Positions 36,925-44,200 of a DNA stretch of 64,000 nt are shown here, piece by piece. The translations under genes and the position numbers were made by a program. The notes beneath the pieces are model-generated. The model had not been told where the DNA came from, did no database searches, and was given only the letters and a program-made list of their open reading frames with translations. Numbering within the stretch: the stretch's first letter is position 1; each line of letters opens with the position of its first letter. The stretch is from Clostridiales bacterium. Lineage in GTDB: Bacteria; Bacillota; Clostridia; Christensenellales; Aristaeellaceae. The DNA is taken from positions 101,993 to 165,992 of the forward strand of contig SFIM01000001.1 in NCBI GenBank assembly GCA_004556155.1. Reading direction: 5' to 3'.

Positions 36925-37638
36925 TTACGCGCAGGATACCGAAATATCGCCGTAGATGCCATCCTGAAAGAAGGTGATCTTGCCCAGCTTGAGCAATTCC
37001 AGCATGGCCAGAAACAGGGTGACAACCTCCTCGCGCGTGGGCGATGGACTCAGCAGCGTTTCAAAGCGCGCGGGCGCTTTGCGCACCTGCCGCAGAATAT
37101 GCGCCATGCACATGGGCACGGTGTGCTCATCGCGGATGATGCGGCGCACCTGCTGCTCCTTGGGCTCGTCATCGGCCTGCGCCTGGCGCGCCATGACGCG
37201 GGCGAAGGCGTTGATCAGCCCTTCCAGCGTAAGGCCTGTGATTTCAAAGGACGGCGGGGGCAAGGGGTATTCCTCGGGCAGCTTGTGATACAGATGCGTC
37301 GCCGCGCGCTCAAAGGACTGCATATCGGCGGCGATTTGCTTGAAGGCCGCGTATTCCTCCAGCTGGCGGATGAAGGCCGCCTCGGGGTCTTCCTCATCCT
37401 CGGCAGGGGGGCGGGGAAGCAGCTTGTAGCTTTTGATTTCCAGCAGACGCGCGGCCACGGCGATAAAGGCCGAGGCCTCGTCCATATCCAGCTCGGGGGA
37501 GTTCTGCACGGCCTGGATATACTGATCCGTGATTTCGGAGATGAAGATATCGCGGATATCGATCTTGGCCTTGTCCAGCATGAACAGCAGCATATCCAGC
37601 GGGCCGTCAAATTGGCTGAGATGGTAGGTGATTTCCAA
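36925..37638 (-). CDS. scpA: segregation and condensation protein A
   Basis: Kleisin that bridges the SMC dimer heads. The 237-residue protein begins with YHLSQFDGPLDMLLFML and DIRDIFISEITDQYI, the N-terminal SMC-neck-binding signature. It has an acidic middle segment (EDEEDPEAAF) and a C-terminal winged helix that includes EVVTLFLAMLELLKLG. It lies between the site-2 protease gene (12 nt) and scpB (20 nt), an arrangement common in Clostridia. Confidence 0.95.
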   Translation of the reverse strand: MEITYHLSQFDGPLDMLLFMLDKAKIDIRDIFISEITDQYIQAVQNSPELDMDEASAFIAVAARLLEIKSYKLLPRPPAEDEEDPEAAFIRQLEEYAAFKQIAADMQSFERAATHLYHKLPEEYPLPPPSFEITGLTLEGLINAFARVMARQAQADDEPKEQQVRRIIRDEHTVPMCMAHILRQVRKAPARFETLLSPSPTREEVVTLFLAMLELLKLGKITFFQDGIYGDISVSCA

Positions 37639-37650
37639 CTGCGCGCCCCC

Positions 37651-38475
37651 TTACGACAGGCCAAACAGGCGCATGATCACCGTCAGCACACCGTTTTGCA
37701 CCAGGTCGATGCCCTTGGATACGATGTTGCTGAAGAAATCTGTTGCGTTCATCAGCACCAGCATGGCCACCATGCAGATCTGAAACGCCCTGACGGTAAG
37801 GCGGATCTTGCCGCGCAGCAGGATATCGTTGAACACGTGGAAGCCGTCCAGCGGCGGGATGGGCAGCAGGTTAAACAGGCACATGCCCAGGTTGCACAGG
37901 GCCAGCTGCCCCAGAAAGCGCTGCACGTGCAAAAGCCCTGGAGCGCGCAGATACTCGGCCACCGGTACGCCGTAATACTGGCTGCCTGCGGCCTCGGTGA
38001 TGACATATTCGCCGGAAAAGAGCATGTTCGTAAAATTCTCGCCGCTGAAGGAAAGAAAATCATAGTGAGTCGCCAGCGGCGCGCCAAGACGAAAAAGCTC
38101 CGGCTTCCAGATCAGCCGCTGCAGCGCGCACATCAGCACGGTGGCCAGCGTGAACAGGATAAAATTGACCGTTACGCCCGCGATGGACACCAGAAAATCA
38201 TCCCGGCGGCCATGGCGCAGGTTGTTGGGATTGACCGGCACAGGCTTTGCCCAGCCAACGCCCGCCAGAAACATCATCAGCGTGCCGATCAGGCTGAGGT
38301 GCCGCAGGGGATTGAGCGACAGCCGCCCCGCATCGCGCGCGGTAGGATCGCCGCAGCGATAGGCTACATAGCCGTGTGCGATTTCATGCAGAATAAGCGC
38401 CAGCAGCACAGCCGGGGCGCGATAGAGCATAAAGCGGAAAAACGAAAGGGGATCCGAGCGCATCCATTCCAGCAC
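37651..38475 (-). CDS. site-2 protease family (M50) membrane metalloprotease
   Basis: An intramembrane zinc protease of about 274 residues. The HEIAHGYVAY motif gives two His ligands and the catalytic Glu, and the IPPLDGFHVFND motif gives the third ligand Asp. Several hydrophobic spans surround them. This compact type lacks PDZ domains and resembles YdaD/SpoIVFB-like S2P proteins upstream of scpA. The start is placed at GTG 38475, 7 nt after GGAGG; the frame is open 21 codons further to 38538, across the promoter. A substrate is not known; anti-sigma factors are typical targets. Confidence 0.88.
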   Translation of the reverse strand: MLEWMRSDPLSFFRFMLYRAPAVLLALILHEIAHGYVAYRCGDPTARDAGRLSLNPLRHLSLIGTLMMFLAGVGWAKPVPVNPNNLRHGRRDDFLVSIAGVTVNFILFTLATVLMCALQRLIWKPELFRLGAPLATHYDFLSFSGENFTNMLFSGEYVITEAAGSQYYGVPVAEYLRAPGLLHVQRFLGQLALCNLGMCLFNLLPIPPLDGFHVFNDILLRGKIRLTVRAFQICMVAMLVLMNATDFFSNIVSKGIDLVQNGVLTVIMRLFGLS

Positions 38476-38497
38476 AGCGCAGCCTCCGCATACAAAA

Positions 38498-38532
38498 AAT
38501 TCCCGCAACATTATATCAAAGCTGCGGGAATT
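38498..38532 (-). terminator. terminator after dacF, overlapping the next promoter
   Basis: On the minus strand AATTCCCGCA and TGCGGGAATT form a 10-bp perfect stem with a 15-nt loop and run directly into TTTTTT. The loop DNA contains the TATAAT box of the next gene. Confidence 0.65.
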
Positions 38533-38538
38533 TGGCAA
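38510..38538 (-). promoter_or_regulatory. promoter of the site-2 protease-scpA-scpB operon
   Basis: On the minus strand, TTGCCA (38533-38538), a 17-nt spacer and TATAAT (38510-38515). It is embedded in the dacF terminator hairpin. Confidence 0.7.
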
Positions 38539-38544
38539 GTTTTC

Positions 38545-38613
38545 GTCGAAAAATGCGCTCAGCGCCAGTCGAAAAATGCGCTCAGCGCCAGTCGAAAAAT
38601 GCCGTCAGCGCCA
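38545..38613. repeat. three tandem 23-bp repeats at the dacF 3' end
   Basis: Units at 38545-38567, 38568-38590 and 38591-38613. The first two are identical; the third differs by a GC/CG swap next to the stop codon. Each contains GTCGAAAAATG and GTCAGCGCCA-type segments. The third copy includes the dacF stop codon and the next codons inside dacF, so the array grew by duplicating the gene end. Confidence 0.85.
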
Positions 38614-39774
38614 GTGATCAAGCATCAATAGCAGCCCTTCTAAAAAGCCGGGCAGGCGCACATCCTGGGCAAGTACGGCGGGAAGCTCAGCTACGGTTTG
38701 TCCATCCAGCAGCACGCGCACATCGCCCACGCGCGTGCCGGCTGTCTGAGGGGCTTCGATGGATTCAGGCAGGTTCAGTTCCACCGACAGCTTATCGGCC
38801 TGTCCCGCGCGCAGCAGCATGGACAGCCCCTTGCCCACCGCGATGGGCGCGGTATCCTGCGCGCCGCGGCGCACGGGAATGGCGTAGCCCGTCAGCTCGC
38901 CCGCGGCAATCACCTGCGTGCGCCTGTAGGTAGCGAAGCCATAGTCCATCATGGCGCGCGCCTCGTTAAAGCGCGTCTGGCTGGCCGGCGCGCCCAGCAC
39001 GATGGCAATCAGCCGCATGCCGCTGCGCTGCGCTGTGGCGCTGACGCAGTACTTGGCCTCGTTGGTGGAGCCGGTTTTCAGCCCATCACAGTCGGCATAA
39101 AAACGCACCAGACGGTTGGTGTTGGTCAGATCCGTTACGCGCCCGGAGGGATGCGTAAGATTGGACAGCCACAGGGAGGAATAGTTAAAATAGGCCGGGT
39201 GACGGCAGATTTCGCACGATACGCGCAGAATATCGCGCGCCGTGGTCTGCTGCCCTGCGGCGGGCAGCCCCGTGCAATTGACGTATACCGTATCCTTCAT
39301 GCCCAGCTCCGCCGCGCGTGCGTTCATCAGCTGCACAAACGCCTGCTCGCTGCCCGCCAGATGCTCTGCCAGAGCTGTGGCGCTGTCATTGCCGCTGGCT
39401 ACGATGGCCGAGCGCAGCAAATCCTCCACGCGATAGGATGCGCCTGCGTCCAGCAGCGCGGTGGAGCCGGGGGCGGACGCGGCGGTCTTGGATACGGCGA
39501 CGGTATCATCCAGCGATATTTCGCCCCTGTCCAGCCGTTCCAGCACCAGCAGCACGGTCATCAGCTTGGTCAGCGAGGCCACCTGGCGCGGGGTATCCGC
39601 GTTCTTTTCAAAGATGATTGCGCCTGTTTCAGCATCCGCCAGCAGATAGGACGGCGCGGTCAGTTGGATAGGCGGCGCGCTTTCCAGGGGCTGCGCCTGC
39701 GCGGGCAGGCAGGATACGCACAGAAAAATCCCCGCCAGCAACAGGGCGGGGATGGTTTTCAGACTTTTACGCAT
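38605..39774 (-). CDS. dacF: serine-type D-Ala-D-Ala carboxypeptidase (DacF-like)
   Basis: Low-molecular-mass penicillin-binding protein that trims the stem peptide terminal D-Ala. The 389-residue protein has a Sec signal (cleaved near PAQA), the active-site SxxK as S67LTK, SGN in VASGNDSA and KTG in LKTGSTNEAKY. A C-terminal beta domain (about 290-370) precedes an amphipathic tail, as in PBP5-type enzymes. Its stop codon lies in the 23-bp tandem repeat array. It follows the TPR gene by 51 nt and may be co-transcribed. Confidence 0.94.
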   Translation of the reverse strand: MRKSLKTIPALLLAGIFLCVSCLPAQAQPLESAPPIQLTAPSYLLADAETGAIIFEKNADTPRQVASLTKLMTVLLVLERLDRGEISLDDTVAVSKTAASAPGSTALLDAGASYRVEDLLRSAIVASGNDSATALAEHLAGSEQAFVQLMNARAAELGMKDTVYVNCTGLPAAGQQTTARDILRVSCEICRHPAYFNYSSLWLSNLTHPSGRVTDLTNTNRLVRFYADCDGLKTGSTNEAKYCVSATAQRSGMRLIAIVLGAPASQTRFNEARAMMDYGFATYRRTQVIAAGELTGYAIPVRRGAQDTAPIAVGKGLSMLLRAGQADKLSVELNLPESIEAPQTAGTRVGDVRVLLDGQTVAELPAVLAQDVRLPGFLEGLLLMLDHWR

Positions 39775-39825
39775 ACAAAATCCCTCCTTGCTTATGGGAA
39801 ATAGTATGCGATGAACGCGCGCGGA

Positions 39826-40527
39826 TTATCCGCGAAGCGTGGCAAGCTCCTGCTCGATTTCGGCCTTGGTTTTATAATTGAGGGGGGAGAAGCGGCCGTT
39901 CGCAGCCTTTTCCAGCTTTTCGATGGCGGCCTTGGTATCGCCCTTTTCCAGATCGTAGCGCGACAGGAACCAGAGCGTATCGATCTGCGATTCCTTATAT
40001 TCATGCGCCTTGGTGAAATACTCCAGCGCCTTTTCCTTATCGCCCAGCAGGCGATAATAGGTTTGCGCCAGGTTATCCAGCGCGACGGGATCTTCGTCGT
40101 CGTAATCTACAGCCTGTTCGTTGAAGGCCAGCGCCTTGTCCGCGTCGCCCTGCGCCACATAGATATAGCCCAGCGCGCCGTAGGTGTCGCCGCTGGGCGA
40201 CTTCTGGTGCTGGCGCTCCAGCAGCTCCACGGCCTTCTCACCCTCGCCCAGCTTAAAGCAGGCTACGGCAAAATCCAGCACCAGTTCCTTGCGGCGCTCG
40301 GGGGTGAGGTCGCTGGCCTTCTGTGCTTTTACCAGCACTTCCTTGGCCTTTTTATAGTTTTCCTCGCCGCCCTCGCGCAGCAGCATGACCGCCCAGGGCA
40401 GCATATAGGCGCACAGGTTGACACCCTGGCTGTATAACTCCTCGTAAGCGGCGCGCGCCTGCGCCAGGTCGCCCTTTTGCTGGTGCATAATGGCCTTTCT
40501 GATTTTGATACCGTCAAACAGTCCCAT
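39826..40527 (-). CDS. tetratricopeptide repeat protein
   Basis: A 233-residue cytoplasmic protein made of helical repeats. TPR-like units can be read at about 14-47, 80-112, 114-147 (YGALGYIYVAQGDADKAL), 149-182 (DNLAQTYYRLLGDKEKAL) and 185-215. There is no signal peptide or catalytic motif, so it is probably a protein-binding scaffold. It has its own promoter upstream and dacF downstream. The specific partner is unknown. Confidence 0.85.
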   Translation of the reverse strand: MGLFDGIKIRKAIMHQQKGDLAQARAAYEELYSQGVNLCAYMLPWAVMLLREGGEENYKKAKEVLVKAQKASDLTPERRKELVLDFAVACFKLGEGEKAVELLERQHQKSPSGDTYGALGYIYVAQGDADKALAFNEQAVDYDDEDPVALDNLAQTYYRLLGDKEKALEYFTKAHEYKESQIDTLWFLSRYDLEKGDTKAAIEKLEKAANGRFSPLNYKTKAEIEQELATLRG

Positions 40528-40556
40528 ACTTCAAACCTCCATCCTGATCGCACAAT

Positions 40557-40585
40557 AGCATATCCCGATTCCCTGCTTTTGTCAA
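40557..40585 (-). promoter_or_regulatory. promoter of the TPR gene
   Basis: On the minus strand TTGACA (40580-40585), a 17-nt spacer and TATGCT (40557-40562), followed by GGAGG before the ATG at 40527. Confidence 0.6.
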
Positions 40586-40612
40586 TGCAAAGCGCGAAAG
40601 ATCAACGCCTGT

Positions 40613-41749
40613 TTATGATTGCCGGCTTTGCTTTTGCAGCAGGCGCGCGCAGCGGTGGGTGAGATCGTCCAGCTGCGCCTGCTCACGGGGGCTAAGACTG
40701 GGCCGGTCGGTCAGGTATAAAAGTCCCCTCCGGGCGATATTTGCTGCTTTGTTAACATCGTGCAGCCGGTGCTCCAGCAGCTTTGCCAGGGCGATATAGG
40801 GCTGCGCGCCGCCTTGACGCGCTGCGATCATCTTTTCATAGATGGCCGCAGCCTCCGCGTCGCTGTGTTCGCGCCGCAGGGTATCGGCCAGGCGCACACG
40901 ACACAGGGCGCTCATGACGCCGCTGTCCGCCGCGCGGTAGCAAACCCGCGCGCGCTCCAATTGTCCGCCGCGCTCGCATACGCGGCCCAGGCTGAAGATA
41001 TCCTGCGTATGCTCGGCTGAAAGCGGATTGTCGTGCAGGCTGGACAGCGTGTAGGTAAGCCGCGTCAGGGTGGCGATATCCTGCGCGTTGTGGCGCAGAA
41101 TGTCCTCTAACAGCGACATATCGTGCGATTTGAGATAATCAAAATACCGCTGCGGCACCTCCGCGCCGGGAAGATCGTCCACGCGCGGTTCATGATAGAT
41201 TTTATCCTCCAGGGCCGACAGCGAGCAGCGCCCCAGCCGCAGCTTCCATACGCGGCGCGCGGCGTGCAGCAGGTCGGCATGGGGAAGCTCGGGCAGGCGC
41301 ATGCGGTGCATCACAAATCGCGAGGCCAGCAGCGGCATATCAAAGGACTTGCCGTTGTAGGTGATCAGCAATTGGCAGCTGGATAAATGCGCCTGGACGT
41401 GGCGAAGCACAAAGGCTTCTTCATCATAATCGCGCATCAGGTATTGCCGCACGATCAGCTCATGCCGGCGTATTTCGCCCACGCCCACCAGAAAGGCCAC
41501 TGTGCCCGCGCCGCCCGATAGGCCCGTAGTTTCGGTATCCAAAAACAAAAGCGACTCGGGGGACAGGCTTTCGGGCAGCTGCGCGTCCAGCTGCATAAAC
41601 GGAAAAATCCCCGCCGGCAGCGACAGGCGGCCTGGCAGGGGAAAGCGGGTTTCACGGATCAGGCAATCCTGCGGGCGCGGCTTGGCGGCAGGCTGCGCCT
41701 GCCGGGGCTGCGTCTGGATGGCACGAAGCTGATCGCGCAGCGAACGCAT
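40613..41749 (-). CDS. yprB: YprB-type ribonuclease H-like exonuclease
   Basis: A 378-residue protein with a DEDD-type 3'-5' exonuclease fold. FLDTETTGL supplies the first Asp/Glu pair, TYNGKSFDMPLL the second Asp, and HNAQDIATLTRL the last Asp. The C-terminal 130 residues contain degenerate TPR-like helices. In Bacillus YprB is paired with the helicase YprA; no helicase is adjacent here. The start MRSLRDQ is supported by GGAGGG overlapping the end of the upstream peptidase gene (3-nt gap). The in-frame extension to 41845 would lie inside that gene. Confidence 0.85.
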   Translation of the reverse strand: MRSLRDQLRAIQTQPRQAQPAAKPRPQDCLIRETRFPLPGRLSLPAGIFPFMQLDAQLPESLSPESLLFLDTETTGLSGGAGTVAFLVGVGEIRRHELIVRQYLMRDYDEEAFVLRHVQAHLSSCQLLITYNGKSFDMPLLASRFVMHRMRLPELPHADLLHAARRVWKLRLGRCSLSALEDKIYHEPRVDDLPGAEVPQRYFDYLKSHDMSLLEDILRHNAQDIATLTRLTYTLSSLHDNPLSAEHTQDIFSLGRVCERGGQLERARVCYRAADSGVMSALCRVRLADTLRREHSDAEAAAIYEKMIAARQGGAQPYIALAKLLEHRLHDVNKAANIARRGLLYLTDRPSLSPREQAQLDDLTHRCARLLQKQSRQS

Positions 41750-41751
41750 GG

Positions 41752-42687
41752 TTATTTGCCCTCCATCTGGCTGTAGGAGTATTCCTCGGTGTCGGTATCC
41801 ACGCGCGGCTCGGGCGTGGGCACGGGGGTAGGATAACCCATCCACACGGCCTGCTGATAGGAGGTATCCTCAGGCAGATACCGCTGCGAGGCTCGGCGCA
41901 GCGCGGCGTCGGTATCCGGAGCGTTGGCGGGCAGCAGGGCGAGGATGCTCTCATCGCCGTTGATCAGATCCTGTACCGCGCCGGCAAGCAGATAGGGATT
42001 GCCCTGCGTCAGTACATATTCGGGCAGGCGGATCACCTGCTCGTAGTAGGTTTCATAGGGGATATTCAGCATATGCACGGCGGTGGCATGGGCGACGCCG
42101 ATATAGCGGATGTGCCAAGGCTCGTAATTATAGCCCGTCATGCTTTTCCATTCGGCCTTATAGCGGATGATAAAGCCAAAGCGGTGCGCGTTTTCCTCCA
42201 CCCAGCGCCCCTCCTCGGTCTGCGCAAAGTTGCTGCTCAGGGTGAGCGTATCGGGGCACTGTACGTCCATGGCAAGGCCAAGCTGATGCTCGCTTTCGCC
42301 GGGCTTGGCCACGGTTAGCGAGGCGGTAGCCGCGCTCACGGCAGCGGCCTTCTGATTGAAAAGCACTTGCTGCGTGCCATAAGAACGATAGCCGGAAACG
42401 GCAAGCAGTTTGAGCGCGGACTCGGTCAGCGCGGCGTTGAACATATCCTCCAGCGCATGGGCGGCTTCCTCACGCATATAGATGCGCTCCTGCAGGCTGG
42501 ATTTGCGGGTATCCACCTTGGGCTTGACCAGATCGCTCGGCGCGTAATCCTTGGGCAGATGCTTTTCGCGGTTTACCAGGCACAGAATGCCGCTATCGGA
42601 TAAAATATCTGCCTCCTGCTCGGCCAGGACGCTATGAGAAAACAGCAGGGCGAAAAGCACCGCAAGGGCAAAGATCCTGTATCGCAC
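41752..42687 (-). CDS. M15 D,D-carboxypeptidase, VanY-like (copy 1)
   Basis: Exported zinc peptidase that removes the terminal D-Ala of peptidoglycan stem peptides or precursors. Signal peptide 1-22 (ends VLA). Zinc ligands are in SEHQLGLAMD (His134, Asp141) and EPWHIRY (His192, with catalytic Glu189). A VSGYRSYGTQ motif precedes them. The C-terminal extension of about 90 residues is proline-rich near the end and has no known domain. The start is GTG, 5 nt after GGAGG. It is one of three adjacent paralogues; it shares more with copy 3 than with copy 2 in the SEHQLGLAMD block. Confidence 0.9.
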   Translation of the reverse strand: MRYRIFALAVLFALLFSHSVLAEQEADILSDSGILCLVNREKHLPKDYAPSDLVKPKVDTRKSSLQERIYMREEAAHALEDMFNAALTESALKLLAVSGYRSYGTQQVLFNQKAAAVSAATASLTVAKPGESEHQLGLAMDVQCPDTLTLSSNFAQTEEGRWVEENAHRFGFIIRYKAEWKSMTGYNYEPWHIRYIGVAHATAVHMLNIPYETYYEQVIRLPEYVLTQGNPYLLAGAVQDLINGDESILALLPANAPDTDAALRRASQRYLPEDTSYQQAVWMGYPTPVPTPEPRVDTDTEEYSYSQMEGK

Positions 42688-42698
42688 GCCAGCCTCCG

Positions 42699-43517
42699 TC
42701 AGTGATCTGTATCATAAAACATGGAAATTTCGGTATCGCCGTCCTCGCCCGTCTCACCGGTTTCAACTGCGGGCTTGGGGGCGGAAAGGAGCTTACAGTA
42801 GGCGTCCAGCGTCATGCCGGACTGCTGCTCAAACTGCGCCGCATAGGCCTGCCACTCGGCGGTGAATTCCTCCAGGGACAGGTTGTTGGTCATCATGTAT
42901 TCGGCGCATTCCGGCCCCACATAGCGCAGATGCCAGGGCTCAAAGGAAATGCCCGTGATATCCTGCTTGCCGTCCATATAGCGGATGACGAAGCCATACT
43001 CATGGCAATGCGCGGCCATCCACTGCGCCTCGGCCGTCTGGGCGAACTTTTCGTTCATGCCGTCCTTCTGCGTCCAGGCATAGTTCAGGATATCCGCGCC
43101 CAGGCCCGTCTGATGGTCGCTGGCGCCGGGATAGCTGACCCAGCCGTCATCCTTGCCGCCGTTTTTTTCCAGACGGTTATAGTACATGGTGCGCTGGGTC
43201 TGATAGCTGCGATAAGCGCTTTTTACATACAGCGTGCAGCCGTCCTGATTGGCGGCGGCAAACATGGTAAGCAGCGCGTCGTTGACCGCCTTGCGCAGCT
43301 GAAACGTGCCGCTGACGTGCTTGGCCGTCACCCTGACCAAATCGGACGGAACATAGGAGCCATCCAGCAGGTTTTCGCGGTTGGCCAGGCGGATATAATC
43401 GTTTGGATCCTGCAGGATCTCGGGCGCGATGGGGTAATCCCAGGCGGGTAGATCTCCCTCGGCCAGTGCGCAGAGGGGGAGAAGCAGGATCAGCACCAGA
43501 CAAAGCAGCTTGCGCAT
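42699..43517 (-). CDS. M15 D,D-carboxypeptidase, VanY-like (copy 2)
   Basis: A 272-residue exported M15 peptidase. Signal peptide 1-19; zinc ligands in SDHQTGLGADI (His135, Asp142) and EPWHLRYV (Glu193, His196), with KSAYRSYQTQ ahead. The variant residues (SDHQTG for SEHQLG, a shorter tail with a charged end) suggest a different substrate preference from the other copies. Its ATG overlaps the stop codon of copy 3 (TAATG). The frame upstream of 43517 lies inside copy 3 and is not part of this protein. Confidence 0.9.
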   Translation of the reverse strand: MRKLLCLVLILLLPLCALAEGDLPAWDYPIAPEILQDPNDYIRLANRENLLDGSYVPSDLVRVTAKHVSGTFQLRKAVNDALLTMFAAANQDGCTLYVKSAYRSYQTQRTMYYNRLEKNGGKDDGWVSYPGASDHQTGLGADILNYAWTQKDGMNEKFAQTAEAQWMAAHCHEYGFVIRYMDGKQDITGISFEPWHLRYVGPECAEYMMTNNLSLEEFTAEWQAYAAQFEQQSGMTLDAYCKLLSAPKPAVETGETGEDGDTEISMFYDTDH

Positions 43518-44197
43518 TATTCTTCCTCCAGGTATTGGCTCAGCGCCGCCGCGCGCAGGGCGGCAATGTACGTCTCCAGCGGGATATCCATTTCGTAAAT
43601 GATGGCCGCGTGCTCCTTGCCCAGATAGCGGATGTGCCAAGGCTCGTAGGCATAGCCGGTGATATCGGTCCATTCTTCCTTATAGCGGATGATAAAGCCG
43701 AAGCGGTGCGCGTTCTCGGCGACCCATTGGCCTTGCTTGGTCTTGGCAAAGGAGGCGGAAAGGTTGCTGGTTGGCGTGGCCTTCAGATCCATGGCCAGCC
43801 CCAGCTGATGCTCGCTGGCGCCGGGCGGAGCCACCAGGCGCTGCGCCTTTTCGCGGCTGCCGGTATTTTTGATTTTGCGTTCAAAGATGGCTGATTGCGT
43901 GCCGTAGCTGCGATAGCCCGAGGCGGCGTACAGGGTCAGACCCGCCTCATCCTTGGCGGCGGCAAACAATTCCTCCAGCGCCGCCGCGGCCTCACTGCGC
44001 ATCAGGATGGCGCTGCCATTGGTGGCTTTGACGTTTGGGCGCACCAGATCGTCCGGCTCATAATCGGCGGCCAGCACATAATCGCGGTTAACCAGCGCCA
44101 GATATCCGCCCAGGGACGTTGCCTGACCCAGCGTATCCAGCGACAGGGACAGCGCCGATACCAGCGATATCAGCAGTGACAGCAGCTGTAAGGGCAT
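43517..44197 (-). CDS. M15 D,D-carboxypeptidase, VanY-like (copy 3)
   Basis: The shortest of the three, 226 residues. A hydrophobic N-terminus (about 4-20) acts as signal or anchor. The catalytic set is complete: SEHQLGLAMD (His130, Asp137) and EPWHIRY (Glu185, His188), with SGYRSYGTQ before. It is the first of the cluster, directly after hflX (3 nt). The tandem is copy 3, copy 2, copy 1, yprB in transcription order. Confidence 0.9.
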   Translation of the reverse strand: MPLQLLSLLISLVSALSLSLDTLGQATSLGGYLALVNRDYVLAADYEPDDLVRPNVKATNGSAILMRSEAAAALEELFAAAKDEAGLTLYAASGYRSYGTQSAIFERKIKNTGSREKAQRLVAPPGASEHQLGLAMDLKATPTSNLSASFAKTKQGQWVAENAHRFGFIIRYKEEWTDITGYAYEPWHIRYLGKEHAAIIYEMDIPLETYIAALRAAALSQYLEEE

Positions 44198-44200
44198 AGC

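Noticed and set aside
38545..38613. Tandem 23-bp repeats as a CRISPR array
   Set aside because: The units are directly adjacent with no spacers and no cas genes are near. The third unit overlaps dacF.
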